DNA from: Rhyzopertha dominica
Lineage: Eukaryota; Arthropoda; Insecta; Coleoptera; Bostrichidae
Direction of reading: 5' to 3'
Assembly (NCBI GenBank): GCA_025024175.1
Contig: QCXZ01000042.1
Coordinates: forward strand, 3,737,501 to 3,801,500
Length of the DNA: 64,000 nucleotides
Shown one piece after another: positions 12,171-26,800 of the stretch (position 1 is its first letter; the number at the start of each line of letters is the position of its first letter). Made by a program: the position numbers and the translations under genes. Under the pieces are notes generated by a model. The model saw only the letters and a program-made list of their open reading frames with translations. It was not told where the DNA came from and made no database searches.

Positions 12171-12880
12171 TTAAACTTAGATTTGTAGAATTTTGTCCAC
12201 GTCCCTTATTAGTACAGAGATGAGAAGTATCAAATATTTGTTACGGAGATATTGTGTTATGTAAAGAATTAAATCAGAAAGTGGAATAATATTACTTTTA
12301 TTGAAATACAACAAATGCTTAATACGTGTGAAAAAATATATATGATACACAGTGAATGCCCAATATATATTTTCCATACACGTAAAACTGCAGTAACCTA
12401 TATAATTAGGTATAAAAGATCATGTAAAAAGTGAAATGTTAAAAAAGTAACTACTCACTTACCATAGATTTTCGAATAATATATGTATATCCTCAAAATG
12501 CATATTGTAAGTAAATCAAGCTTATAGTTAGATAACTAAATCGCTAATAAACATCGACAGGTGTAAATCATTTACCTACATCCGGATGGAACGGGGAAGC
12601 TTGATTTAAGTTGAACGAATTTTAAAACGTTCATGTAGGTAAGGATGTATTTGGATGGAAGTGCCAGTAATAGGCTTACTAGGTTTATCTTTCCCAGCAG
12701 TTATTAAATTTTTTTGTTATAAATACGTTTCGTAATGAAGTGTTCACGCATCCTTTACACTTTAAAGTAATTTTAGCTTTTACCTCCTTATCAATATATT
12801 TCAATCGTAGTTGCCATATACTTCTCATTGTTATTTTTTCCACATAATGTAGCATCCAAAATAGAGATGGGCGTATGCTA
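12171..12880. other. AT-rich non-genic DNA
   Basis: Nothing recognised. Confidence 0.35.
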
Positions 12881-13790
12881 GTGTTAAATAAATTTGTATA
12901 TTATTCTTATATCACATTCACGCCCTTTGTTACCACTACCCCACTCGAGTTCCGGGTAACGGACAAGGCTAGCACGTTTAATTATACCAGTCGGGCAGCC
13001 AATCAAAACGCAACATGGAAATACAAATAAGTCACGCATTAGCGAGATAATCACACAGAGATGGATAGTTAACTTACGGCGGGTGCCCAGCACCCTGGCG
13101 CTAGCCCTCTGGAACCGAATGAAGCACACGTAGGCCGGCAACCTGTAACATATGGTTAGCAGGGATNGCCANCCTTAGGCCCCAGTCTGTCAACCAGGCG
13201 TTCCATACATTGGCCGAANGTATGGACTCACTAAACCACCTAAAACCCCTGGTGGAATAACGGTATGCAGAGGTTTCTGTTCCATCCGCGAGGAACTCCT
13301 GGCACTTACACTGGCCAGGTCACTGCCGCTAGGGCAGGTCACGGACAGGATGGTCGAGACCACGCCGTCCAGGACTCCTATAGCTATGGGGTGGAGGAAG
13401 TGCCATAAACCTCCGCAGCCACTTGCTGCATAGACCCACTTGGTCTCATGGCCACTGCCATCGGACTACTAATTAGTCCTGCGCCCACACAATTACAATA
13501 ATGGCCAATACACATAGTACCCCTTTCAATAAGCATATACCTCTATAAATACCTGTCACACAGGTAATGCAACTTATTCATAATGCTCACGTGGACACAC
13601 CACTACCATTGGGCACTACATCACACACACTTATACACAGAGCCATACTCTCATGTTAACCTCTAGCACAATCTATGCCCGACTGTCTCGTTTCTTTTAC
13701 AGCCCTTGCCTCTTGCCCTAGCCCTTGCTGGCCTGCTGTTTTCTTTAACATTCGAATAAGACACACCCTCGTTCGGAGTAATGGTCACAT
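12881..13790. repeat. unassigned GC-richer block, repeat-like
   Basis: GC content jumps between about 12910 and 13480 and several Ns cluster at 13167-13219, which suggests a collapsed or poorly assembled repeat. Minus frame 12884-13141 has no domain. No TIR, LTR or reverse transcriptase seen. Nature unknown. Confidence 0.25.
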
Positions 13791-14384
13791 GAAGTGACAG
13801 ATTTACCCATTTTCATTAATCTAAATTTTGGGTTGCTACAATAATAACTTGCGTTTGTTATGATTGTCGCCATTATTTTTACTTTTCATTAAAAAAATAT
13901 AAGACTGTGATTTATAAGCATAGAATTGCGAGTCTAACATTTTATTTAGGTCATTATTTAATATTTACTTATTTAAATTTCGCTAATATAAAGTAAAATT
14001 GATCTTGTAATGCAGTAATACTCGGGCTCTAATGTATTCAGAAATGTATCCGCTAAGATTGTCGATAAGACCTTAACTGGAATTTGCTTGTTCCATTTCA
14101 ATTTGGGCCGGATGTATACAGCTTGGCAGAAGGCACTTGGTTGTCGTTGGTCGAGTTTTCCAGTTATTATTATTATTTATTAAGTATTAAGCCACTTTTA
14201 GAAGAAATTGCTATTTTCTAATTTTTGTAATTTATCACGAAGTTGATGGGAAGAAGATATTAACATCAATAAGCGGATTTATAACTAGCTTACAATCACT
14301 GGAGATTGTAATTTAACATATCAGAAGGAGTCCAACGTTATAAACTTAATTTGTCAAAAATTTTTACTCATTTGATGTTCTTTT
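13791..14384. other. AT-rich DNA upstream of ph
   Basis: No feature recognised; it would be the distal promoter region of ph if exon 1 is correct. Confidence 0.3.
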
Positions 14385-14708
14385 TTATCCTTCAACGGCA
14401 GCATGCGTCGTGAGAACAATACCTAGCAACCCAGAGCTGTGAAAATCGAAACGGTTTTTGGTACACGTTTTGTCGTTGTAAAAAGCCAACCGCCTTGCCC
14501 ATAAAATCATAAAAACAACCCGCACTTCCAGATTTTGCTTTCCCCCATCGTAAAATTTATTCCGCCGTTCCAACAGAACGCCGGCCATTCGCAGCCTGGC
14601 TTCGTCCATCGGCAAAACCAAATTAAATCGTAAAGTTTTTGAGAAACCTGAAAGGTTTAGTGCGTTTCTGCCCGGGGAGTCGATTAGACGGCACTGCGTG
14701 AAGTGAAA
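14385..14708 (+). promoter_or_regulatory. ph: probable ph 5'UTR and promoter region
   Basis: GC content rises sharply from about 14390 and falls again just after exon 1, unlike the AT-rich flanks. No convincing TATA box was seen. An open frame on the minus strand (14385-14741) overlaps the block but shows no known domain and I treat it as a shadow. Inference from position only. Confidence 0.4.
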
Positions 14709-14851
14709 ATGAACCCAAGTGTTAAAGTTAGGATAAGGCACAAGAAGCCGGTGAACTTAAAAACAGTCAAGGAGTATCGCAGGATGAAGGAAGCGAACGC
14801 TCGCGATTCGGAACCGACCACCTCTTGTCCGGATAGCTCTGGAATGTATCA
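14709..14851 (+). CDS. ph: ph coding exon 1 (start codon)
   Basis: ATG at 14709 in good context (GTGAAAATGA), with an in-frame TAG at 14685, so this is the first possible start. It encodes 47 codons with a basic head ([10 protein letters not shown]) and an acidic/Ser-rich end ([15 protein letters not shown]). It stops at a strong donor, CA|GTGAGT, leaving two bases. The next exon supplies one base to complete a Gln codon, which is why I join it to 27202. There is no homology-based proof, and a different 5' exon could also be spliced to exon 2. Confidence 0.72.
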
Positions 14852-17800
14852 GTGAGTGTTTTTGTTTTGCTCAGATGCATCGGAGGTTGGTTTTCTGGGA
14901 ACGCAGGATTTCTTCTGAATGTATGCAAGATTCTTCAAGGGCATTTTAACAATATTGTTAAGTAATTGAATTACTTTCGTTGTAATTGATTTATTCAATT
15001 TGTTGCAATTAGCAGCAGCAGAACTATTTTTTGTGAAAATTAATTGAAAAGACCGTTTCGAAAAGCAAAATTGTTTTATATAAAATTCATTACGGCGCTT
15101 TANCAAAACTTAATTTATTTGGATTAGTGTCAGTAGATCGACCAAAGCATCTACAAGATGGAATTCACATTTTGACTGTTTCAGCTACCATCACTTAAAA
15201 AAAGCTCGTGGAAATTCTATTTGCAGTGCAATCAAAGGAATTAAACGTAGACTGGCTAAATTAGATTTTTTGCAAGAGTATCTTATAGTTATGGAACCAT
15301 ATAGGAAAAAAAGCCAGTTGTATCTGGGATACAGATTACAAACTAATTATAAATAATATACATAATCTAAAGCTAGTGAACAAAAAATTTAAAATTTGAA
15401 ATTTCAGTTATAACAAATATTAAAAATGCTTCTCACATATTTCAGATTTTAATCAGACCATATATTTAGGCATCTATAGTTTCTTTCCAACAGTTTAAAC
15501 TTAACTGGATTCATTCTGACACAGATAAAAGGAAATTATGTCGCTGTTAGAGAACTCGTCATGAATGTGACATATGACATGTGATAATAACAAAAGTCCT
15601 TCTAATTCACCTTTAGAATATAATCAATGTATATTCGAATTATTGATTATATGATTCCAGAGCTGCATGATGTCAGTGCAAATGATTCACATATAGAGTT
15701 TTTAACTTATCTGAAAGCAAAAGCTTTCTGTAAAAGACTAACCTGCAATTCTGGTGGTCAAATTTTGAAATCTAGACGAAAAAATTGGTCAGATGAATAA
15801 TTTGAAAAACTATTGTTTTTAAGACATGACAGTGGTTTGTAATCTGCATTAATTTTGGGTGTAAGCCCTTCTTTCGTTAAGAATTCAATAACTGCTCTTT
15901 ACTCAATTTTGGTCACCTGATACATTTTCGGGATATTTTCATTTCAAAAAGCTGACAAAAGCTATTTGACATAAGTCTCTAATTTTTATTCCACAGCCTA
16001 GTAAGGTATGTAGTTATAAAATGTCAAAATTTCACCCTGATAAAATATCAAGAACTATGTCAGGTCGAGAATTTTTGGCGCTTACCTCGTAATAAAAATT
16101 ATGTTTTGTTGTCAAAACAACTAGATGTAAGCGAGGGTACGAGTGATATATTATTGTTTTAAAACTTTTTCCAACTATTTACCTGATCTTATCCAAAGAG
16201 TAGATGTAATTGATTATTTGAAATTAGATTGAAGCGTGTTATTGTAATTGTGATTAATTATATTAACACATTTCGTAATTTCAATTGTAATTGATTACAA
16301 TTTACGCAAAGTAATTGTAATTGTAATTAATTACACATTGTGAAGTAATTTTGACATCATTGCATTCAAATAGTGGCAACTAATGCGAGTGCGACGTAAA
16401 TGTCTAGGATGTCCAAAATTCATGGTTTCCTGGCTATCGCGGTAACCGTAAGAGTCGGAAAAAAATTAATATGTATATGCATGTTCCGGGTCAAGTTTTG
16501 AATATCTTGTATGGTGAATATCATTCTTCTAAACTGTTTAACACTGTTATTAGCTGTTTACATTGTTTCTTGCTATCAACGAAATATCTTCTTAAACAGA
16601 AAATCCCACAGATGAAGCCTGAATATTTAGTAGCACGAAATTGATCAATTAGGTTCTTACCGTAAATATTTCGAAATTTGATTGTGATGTTGGTCTCCAC
16701 TTTTTCACATTGATATTAAAAAGCAAAAACTAAAACACCTTGCAAATTCAGATTACCAAAATAATGAGTTGAGTTTATGCCTTTACGTTTTTTCGATACG
16801 TCCAACAAAATACTATCAATGGCTACACAATATAATATTTAATATTTTTAATATCCTTCAGCAGCAGAACAGATTATACATAGGTATGCCGTATCATGCT
16901 TCGATAGCTATAAATGTAGTTTTATCTGTAGCGTATTTTATTAACACCTAAAATTCGATGAGTATTATATTTTTTAAAGACGTTTATTACCTACACTCTA
17001 ATAATATCAACTCGTAAAAGTTAAAAACGAATATTTATTCACAGATATTTCTGTGCTTCTTAGTAGTGTCGAAATTGTTTCTTGGCTTCCGGGGTGCTTC
17101 GGTAATTAACCTGTAAGCAAGGCGTCGTAAAAATTGCAGATCATCAGATCAGCATACACAACGCAGGAAGCATTGATTTTCTGTTGTACTTGAAAAGATA
17201 GAAAGGAACTAGGTAAACATTCATACATGAGTTTCATATTCGATTTTTGTTACATTATTAAGGCTTGTTTTAGTCATAATGTGAGCTTATTTTCAAAAAC
17301 GACCTTTAGCACAACAACTAATTTGTCTTTACTCGCATTTTTGTAGGACTAAGCCACATTTTCGATTGTTTACCATACTTGGTTTTCAAACAATATGTTA
17401 TATTTACTGTTTCGTTAGTATTTCCACTTGCATCCTTGGAATTATTAATATTTTTAAGGAAAAACTCCAAATCAGGATTGGTCTCTCAGGTATCACCGTA
17501 GTGTTTTTTAAAAGGAAGATTACTGAAGGTTTGTCAGCTTTCAAGCTATACTTCCAATGGACGGGTATTTTGGTTTGATACATGAGGTTTTTCGTCCCAG
17601 TTTGCAAGCCGATTTTGCTTCCTCTAGATCACTATATATAATAATTAGGTTCCCCCGTAAGGGGCAGTTTGTTTTACCTCTCAGAAAGATAAATCTTTTT
17701 GCCTTGTTGAATTGAAAATGTCAAGATCCTGAAGCTTTGATGTTTTCAGTTTTCCAGTTTTCAGTAAGACATTGCAGTCTTGTTGCAGTACCAACCAGCG

Positions 17801-20800
17801 TTTCCGACTCATCTTCCATTTAATAAATGTTTACTTCAAGCATCGTAATCTTGTGAGAAAGTATATGAACTCAACAAAACAAATTATTTATATAGCGCAA
17901 AGGGATGTTTTGGCCTATATGCCTGAGAAAATAAGAGGTTGAGGAATTCTAAAATTTTTTATTGAATCTCGATTATGAAATTAGAATTCGCAAAATTAAA
18001 TAATCCATTTCCCTTTCATTCTCACATTACCCGGGATCCTAAAAACTCGAAGGAATATCTCCAGAAATTCAAAGGACGAAAAAATCCATTTCGATAATGA
18101 AAGAATGGTACAGGAGCTGCTCATTAATTTTGTCGTATTCAAGATTCTTTTCTGGCTTTGTTGAGCTTTAATTAAAAGNAAGAAATAGGTATAAAAGGGA
18201 CAGGGTTTAAAACCTCACGCGACAGAAGTAAAGCTCTTTCAGAAGGTTTTAAATGTACTGAAATGAAATGGAGGCAGGAAATTTTTGTGTGACGCTTTCT
18301 GAGTGTTGTATTATAGGAGATTTGGAAATCCCGTTGCGAAATTGTTTGTAATGTAAAAAGAACGCGTTCCCACGGTAGAGACAGAAATAGAAACAGTGTG
18401 GAAGCACCAGCGCGGAGTAGTCTGATTATTATTCAGAAACAGGTTGATGAGTGGCACCTAAACCAGAAATGTATTATCATGCATGTCTTTTACGCCCGTT
18501 TTCTTTAGTTTTTGCTACTATTCCATTCTTTTGTTGGTAATGTGGGGAAATCCAACGATTACAGTAGTATTTAGGGTTTCTTAAAATATACATTTGTGGA
18601 TAGCATTGTGATATAATTTTTAAAAAGGTTTTGTTTATATTGTATTATTTTTAACTTTGTAGTCTTATTTGAATTACTTAATTACTCCTAATTGAGCAAT
18701 TAATTAGCGAGTTTTTAATTGATTAATGTATTGTCATAAGAAGTATATGTTTAAAGTTTAAATTAATATTCCTGAAGAATTCTTTATGAAACTATGGGTT
18801 CGTTCTTTACCCTAGGAAAGGATCATGCCATGGTAGAAAATTGTATACCGGTAATTTTTTTATTTTCCTATGCATTCAGGGGTGCTAATAACCGGTCCAC
18901 ATTTTTCCACCAAAATTTTTTTTGGGAATCTCCTTTTGCCAAAATAGGGGTGTAAATCTACTTTTTCCGTTAAAATTTTTACTCCTCTTTAAAATACAAG
19001 GGTGACCCACCTCAAAAATCGCATATATATCTGTGAAATCCAGCATAATTTTTTCGCATGAAAAAGAAAAATTAGTACGATTTCGTGTAAAAGTTATTTA
19101 TTTACGTTTAGATAAAGATTATTAACATTACAGTAATTACAAAAAGGTTATTTTGAAATTAAATACAAGCTGATGGTAAATTTTTAAATCGTCTGCATAA
19201 ACAAGACATTCACAAAATTATGAAAGAAGTGGAACAAGATGCGATCCTTGTGGAACGCCGGAAGTAGTCATATAAAGATAAAAAAGTATGTTATTAATTT
19301 TTACAGTTTCAGTTCTATTTCAAATATAAGAATATCTCCATTGTACACACCAACCGCAGCAAGTTTCTGTACTAAAGTATTATGATTAATTTTATCAAAT
19401 GCTTTACTGAAATCTGTGTAAAGAGAATCGAGCTGCATTTTGTAATACGTTGGTTCAAGAATATATTCAGAATATGCAACCAAATTAGATTCTACAAATC
19501 GTTTTGATACAAGCCCATGTTGCTCGCGGATAGTAGCTGAACATAGATATGTGCTTATGTTTATTACATTCCAGCAGTTCAACAAATATACTCAATTTAC
19601 TGATAGGTCTTTGTCTTTATTTTATTAGATAGGTGTTACATAAGCTGACTTCCAAACGGAAGGAAATTCGTATAGTTGAAATGATTTATTATAATAGAAT
19701 TGTATGCGGATTACACAACGTTTCAGCACATCGTTCGATAAAATACGTCGGCAATAACTAACAACAACTAAGCATAATTTTAGGAAGTGCATATACACTA
19801 TCGGACAAAAGTAAAGCAACTCTTAGAACAATATGAAACAACTGATTATTTAAAACCCATTTGGTAACCAGGGAAACTAAAATGTTTTCACATTAAAATT
19901 CATAGTAGGCTATTATTACAGGTGAAGCGAAACTATTTTCAAATGTCATAGTAATAAATGATTTATCTAAAAGCACACTTTTTGACAGCGACAAAAGTAA
20001 AGCAAAGAAACTTTTAGAAAAACAAAGTTTATTTAATTTACAACATAATTCAACATTTTATGATTGGAAAACAGAAAAACAAAGTTATGATTAGAAGGCA
20101 TTTAAAAAATATTAACTTAGTAATTAATGGGATACCCATTGTTGGCTATAAATTTTTGACAACGACGTGGCATTGATAAAATTAAATTTTCGATTGTGCT
20201 GATTGGCAAACGTGCCCACACCTCGTTAATTTTGTCAATTACAAATTTTCTATGGGGCTATTATATATATTTCTATTTCTTTCTGAAACCAATGGTTTCT
20301 TTAGCTGAACGTCTGCTATAGTTTTGCCTCAACTAATCTGCGTTAAACAGTCCTTGCACTAACTATCAGTTCAGGAATTTCAGCAATTATTCGTGGTCGT
20401 GACTTCCAAGGCTGTCTTTGACTAACCCTTTTGATTCGTATATCCATCCAAAATGTAGTTTTTCTAGGTCTTCCCGATTTTGGCAATTTTTTTGTCCTCT
20501 CTCATTATAACATAAATTATTTTTGATACACTATATTGGGGTAAAAGAAACTGTCTAGAAATGGTAGTTGCTGCCATTCACTCTATATAAATTGATTTAC
20601 TTTTTGGCATGTTTCTTTCTGTTAAAAACATTAATTATTCACTTAATAATTTCACAGAAAGTTTTTTCAAAAGTATCTTGTTCTTAACTGGCTTTTTTTC
20701 GTGCAATATCAAAAAGTTGCTTTACTTTTGTCGCTTTTAGAAAGTGCACTTCTCATAAATCGTTAACTACTAATTTTATTTGATACTTGCAAACAATTTT

Positions 20801-23800
20801 ATTTGTCTTGAAACAGTGCTTACCAAGGAGATTTTAGAAAATGATTTATTTGATTATTTTGCAAGGGTTGCTTTACTTTTGTCCAAATAGTGTATACAGT
20901 GGACTATAATTTTCAATGTTCTGTGTCATAAGTATGTATGATATTTAAAAAATCTGTCGAAATAGATTACAAATACTTTCACCATCAAGTTGCCACCTTC
21001 ATTATTATAGGTTATTTTGTCTGTCTCTGTGCAATTGTTTAAGATCATTATAATATTTTTGTTTGCAATTACTACACATTTCCACATAGTGTTATTGCCT
21101 CCTAAACGTTGATCTATTGAAGAAGGCCATCGGACTTTTCATAAAAGAAAACGAAAATTAATGTGGTCGACCTCTCCGCGATAATGGAACCGTACGTCAG
21201 TGTCTCACCAGTACTTTCTGGGTAGACGTAGTTCCAGTTGATTATCCGTGGTTGAATCTCACAAGTCCGTTTGTAGAGATCAGTTCGGGGTCGTAAATAC
21301 CTGGACAGCCCAACAGGTCACGTCGGGACTGCCTCTAGCCGTAGCGGTACCACTCGTTTATCTCCAAAATCAACATTCGCGTCTGTGCTTCGTGGAGTGG
21401 ATTCCCCTGCTAGTGGGTCTTGTGTACTAACTGCTTACTTAGGAAAATCGACAGCTCCTTTGTATTAGAATGTCAGAACTGGGGTCTAACATACAGTCCT
21501 TTCAAAACATCCAAAATATCTGCATTAGTGGTAGTAATCAAATAACTTAAATTAATAATTAGTACGTGACTCAAGTAGGAATACCTGGAGGTATAAACAA
21601 CAGTATGCAAAAAAGAGCATTATTACAAACCTGCCGAATTTACGTGTTTTGTTAAAATTTGTTCAATTCTGTGTGATATTTTAGATAGAGTTATAGATGT
21701 GCACCAGTCCAATTTGAAAAAAAAATATTTTATAAAAATATGGGAACTGTTTTAATAAATGACTCTGAATAGTCTACTTCTTATTATTTTCGTTTCTTTT
21801 ATCCCTCTTGTTAGTTATATTAATTTACTTTTGCATTTGACAAAGAAAAACTTAAAAATCAAGGTGGGGCTATAGTTATGTTCTCCAGTGTAGTTTGAGT
21901 ACAATAGAAAACCACTTAACTCTATTTGATTTGACGTTGAATTAAATTTACATTGGGAGAAGCTAAATAGAAACGCCACCTATTGGAAACGACGGTATTA
22001 TTTACTAGAGAAGAAAAATCACTATACGAAGAAGGAAGAAATATTTACTATTTGGACGAAACATGGCCGAATGAGGGATACACATTAAGCAACATGTGGG
22101 AAGGCAAAAACATTAAAAGCTCCTGTCAAGCTTTCGAGATAATAAAGAGAAAGATAATAATCACAGCCAGAAGCTTTCTTCCAGTAACTTGACTGCTAGC
22201 ACTAGCACTATGTGACTTTCTCTCTTACATTTGCGCCCTCATAGTTATGAGAAGCACCTAAGCATACAAACCCATCTCCCACTTTTTAACTTTCACCACA
22301 AGCACTGCCTGTGGCAGCCACCCCAAAGTAGTTATGCTTATTAGATTTACGGGAGTCCCTCCGTCCCCTGCCTGTATATTGCCTGTTTCGTTTGGTCGCA
22401 CCCGCCTAGTGTCCCGTATACNTGTCTGGGATTTCCGTGCTCCACGGAGCTAATCTCGCACTGTGCTGGATAACGAATGAGAATGCTCCCTCATTTACGG
22501 GCAGATGTTTGATGAAAGCGTGCATGGACGAATTGAGGACGGGGACCACACTGCAAGGGAGGCGATGTATAGTGCCCCTCAAAAAAGAATTTTGTTTTTT
22601 ACGGGGTACGAAAAAAACGCTAGGGGTTTGCGTAGTTTTTTGTTATGGGGAGTTCATAAAATGAGGGTGGTGGTAATGGCCGATATATTTTTAGTGGATA
22701 TACAATATTACTCTAAATGAGTGATGGATTTGCGCTCATTTTTGATTGTACGAACCTACCACCATCTTAATAAATTAAATATCCTGTTCTTACAACCCAT
22801 TGTTCCATTTTCCAGCCATACTTGTCTGTTAACAATATTATAATATAAATTATGCATTCCCACAGTTATATACCTGATGGTTTATACTGGTCACTCAGAT
22901 ATATGAGAAACCAAGAAGTTTAAATTTAACATCCTATATATTATGGCATTTTTATAATCACAGAGAAATTTATTGTTATCAATTTATATCTAAATCATGT
23001 AAAATCTGATCTATAAATCGCTGCCAAGCTCCTTGTAAACTCCCATATGGGTAGAAATGGCTTGCATCATCGCACTCTTCTCATCAACCCTCAGATGTAA
23101 ATAAGAATTGGTTATAACAAGAGTGCAAAAATATACGCCACCATTCAATTTTTTGAACATATCTTCGATTCTTGGAATAGGGCAATGGTAATCTTGAATG
23201 TATTGATTTAAAGTGACGTTATATGCAGCGCAGACTCATTCTTCCATCCTTTTTGGCAATAGGTATCCTGTAGGTGCCCCCCCCTCCCCCCAAAATAGTA
23301 ACTTTTTAGATAACTCCTTGGTGTTTAATACACCCAACTTATCTACTACTTTCTCACGTAAAACGTACGGAACTTGCCTTGGCTTCATATAAAGGGTGTA
23401 AACTTAAAAATGGCACTGACAAAATCGCGCGCGATGAGTAATAAAATTGGTGTTCTGTGTCAAACTTGATATACCACTTTCTAATTGACGTAATTGTAAA
23501 ATTAATTTTAGAAAAGCCTTCCCAACAACACCTCCTTCGATCTCGTGTGTACAAGTTTTTCTTCAACAACATGGAATCCGGAAAATCCTTCACATCAACG
23601 CATTTTATGGAGGAAGGTGTCCCCAAAACGACTATTTATCGCATTCTAAGACGTTTCCAAAACAATTTGTCTGCCTCTCGCAAATCTGGATCCGCATCAA
23701 CCCCAAAACTCTTCATACCACGTAAAATGGCCTGTCTTCATCAAAAATTCGACCACAAGGATGGAATTTCCCAACGACACGCGGCAAAACAGTTCAAATG

Positions 23801-26800
23801 TAGTCCAATGGGTATTAACAAGGCTTTAAATAGGTTAAAAATTGATTGTCGCTAAAAGAATACCATCACCGATCGAAATGAAAGACAAAGAACCGAAGCG
23901 AAGCCTTTGTGTAGTCGCCTCAGTGTATCGGAAGTTTTCGAATCGATCTTGGATCCCCGATGATGAGTCGTATTTCACTCTCTCCAACTCTTCAATCCAC
24001 GGCAATAAGAACTTTTATTCCTCAAACATCTTGAATACACCTTCTAACATCAAGTTTACAAAGAAAAAGAAGTTTGAGAAGAAGGTTTTGGTGTGGCTCG
24101 CGATTGGTCTTAATGGAATCAGCAAATCTCTCATCAAGGAGTCGAATTTCGCCATCAACAAAGAAGTTTATCTCGAGGAATGCATCAAAAAGAGGCTTAT
24201 TCCCCATCTTCAAGCTAATTATGACGACAATTATGTGTTTCGGTCGGATAAAGCGAGCTCACACTACTCCAACATCGTCGTCAATCATTTGCGAGACCAA
24301 AACATCGAATTCGTCCAAAAAGAAGATAACCCGGCAAATGTTCCGGGAGCGAGATCCATCGAGGACTTCTGGTCAATTCTGAAGGGCCGTGTCTATGCAA
24401 ATGCTTGGAGAGCCGAAAACACCCATCAACTCACCAATCGGATCAAGTTATGCCTTCGGCAAATGGCAGAAACCTTGTATAGCGGATCGCGGCGGACACA
24501 AAAAAGGATCGATCAGATTCGAAGAAATGGAGTAATCGAGAATCAATAAGTTATGTTTCTTATACAGTTTTGTTTGCTCTTTCAAATGATGTGTAAGCTA
24601 CCTATTATCCAAAATAAAAAGTTTTCGAAAATACAATTTTTTATCAGTGCCATTTTTAAGTTTACACCTTTTCAACGGGTTGACTGTTACCTATGGAAGT
24701 GGACATAATTTATAATATATAGTGCACCCGTGATAGTTTGGTTTTTCTACGTAACGGTTGCGACAAGTTGCTCAATCGGCAGCTTCAATGCAACATCATT
24801 TTAGTGCTCTTTCCGTCGTTACGCTTGTTATTATCTGTTTATTTGTTTTTTTCTTACATAAACTGATCATCATGAAATCCTTTGTAATCACTATGTAATT
24901 GTTATTAATCCCAAAATTAATTATGTAATACATGTAATCTTTAGTAGGATTCACGTGATTACATGAATCTCCATGTAATTTGTAATCAGCAGGACAGATT
25001 TTCTCGTAGTGGTTACCCCCTTGCTTTTACATGTCCAGTTTTTCCAGGACTTCTTTCTGGATGAACGATATTAAATAATTCACAAACATGTTTTGACTAA
25101 AATGATAAATTATCTACTGCTTCTTTTAAGACAACGCAACGCTCTTAATGTTTTTTTATATCAGGAAACTAGTGTTATCTACCTGTTAGGTGCCTCCAAA
25201 ACCGTAGCAGACTTCACTAATCATAATTCCAACAAGACAACCCAAAACTGCAGCGTAACCAAAAATAATGGGTATCTTCTTGCCAGGACGACACTATCGT
25301 GAAAAGTCGTGTTGATGTTAATAGCTTGAAAGGCTAAATTCAGAACGAGAAGTGAACTCGGCTCGCCCGCATTGAAATTTTATAACATCCGGCTTAGCAC
25401 TTCATATTCAGAGATTAGTAGAGTTAGATAAAGTGCCGGTATTAAGTATGCGACATCGGATTTCCATTACATGTGGGAACTTGCGATTCCCGGAAGACGT
25501 CAGTGGATTTAGAAGTTAAAGTGACTCAATTCTCCTTCGCTGACGTTAGAAAACTCTTATCACATGTAAAATAAACCACCATACGGGTATAATAGGTTGC
25601 CAACTCTGGGCCCTTCCAATTTCCCATACATTTAGCTGGTTAATTATATGTGTACACCTAAAAATTGTCTTATTTACAAAATTGTAAATACAGTAAAATT
25701 TATAGGCACCTGTATTTCATAATTTTCATCCAGAACTCATATTTGACCCTTGCAAGTTGCAAATGACCTCTAATAAGTCGTCAAATGGTTGCTAAGCTTA
25801 ATCGATGCCATGTGCGTTTTGAAGCTGTAACTGCAACATTCTTGTTGTTACGAATCGTTGTCTTAGTGCGGATACAGCTTTAAAAGACTATCTTTGTCAG
25901 AATGAATCATAACACAATTTCTGCTTAGTTCAGCTCTTCTACCTTTTACTATAAAGATTGTTGAACTTACTACTGATATATGGAATCACATCAGAATCTG
26001 TCATATATTCGGTGATAACTCTAACTTTTGTACCAAATTTCTAAATTCACATTACATTTTAACAATTAATACCAAAAAAAACTAAGAATCCATCCGAACT
26101 CACGTTTACGAAAGACAATTTATTTAATATAAGTTTAAGGAATCCAGTAAAAGCATTATCAGCACGAATTAAAACCCGGTGTGTTGTTAAAAATGCAATT
26201 AAATATATTTCAGTTTATTTAAATGAAGCTTAATTTGGTTAAAATATTATGTAGTCGGTTCATTTTTGAGAGCAATGCACTGGCGATCTAAAAAGGTTGG
26301 CTTGACGCATAATGCTGAGGCATTTGTCATTCTGAGTTTTAATAATGTTAGTTATCCATCCAGTCTCTTTTCGTGGGGAGTAAAAATTACTACAATTGTA
26401 TCTTTAAGACCTATACATATGAACTACCAGGTTAAATTTCTAAAGCTTCTGGTGTGAGAAGTTGAAACTGTACTAAAAGCGCATCGGTTAATGAATTAGT
26501 CTTTGATATGTATTAATGATGTTCCTTTGGTGCTTCGTGTGATATTTTTATACATTATGTGGATCACGAATCTTTATTCTCCCAAATAAAATGTATGATT
26601 ATTGATGGAATAAATACTTCATTAATTACTGAAGTACCTATATCTTATAAACATTTATTATTTCTATTTATGTTGAATTATACTCTACAGGACGTTCCTG
26701 CTTTGCCCCCCTCCCCACCCCCTAGACCAAAAGCNCGGTACGCCCATGAGTACGGGTCATTATCATGTATCAGCANATATATTTATCTTTTAATTTGAAG

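Noticed and set aside
12884..13141. 85-codon minus-strand frame
   Set aside because: No motif, and the neighbouring block is N-containing repeat-like DNA.
23457..23570. Upstream extension of the DD37E transposase frame
   Set aside because: The part before the ATG at 23571 lies in the element's 5' leader and shows no helix-turn-helix residues; the ATG is the likely start.
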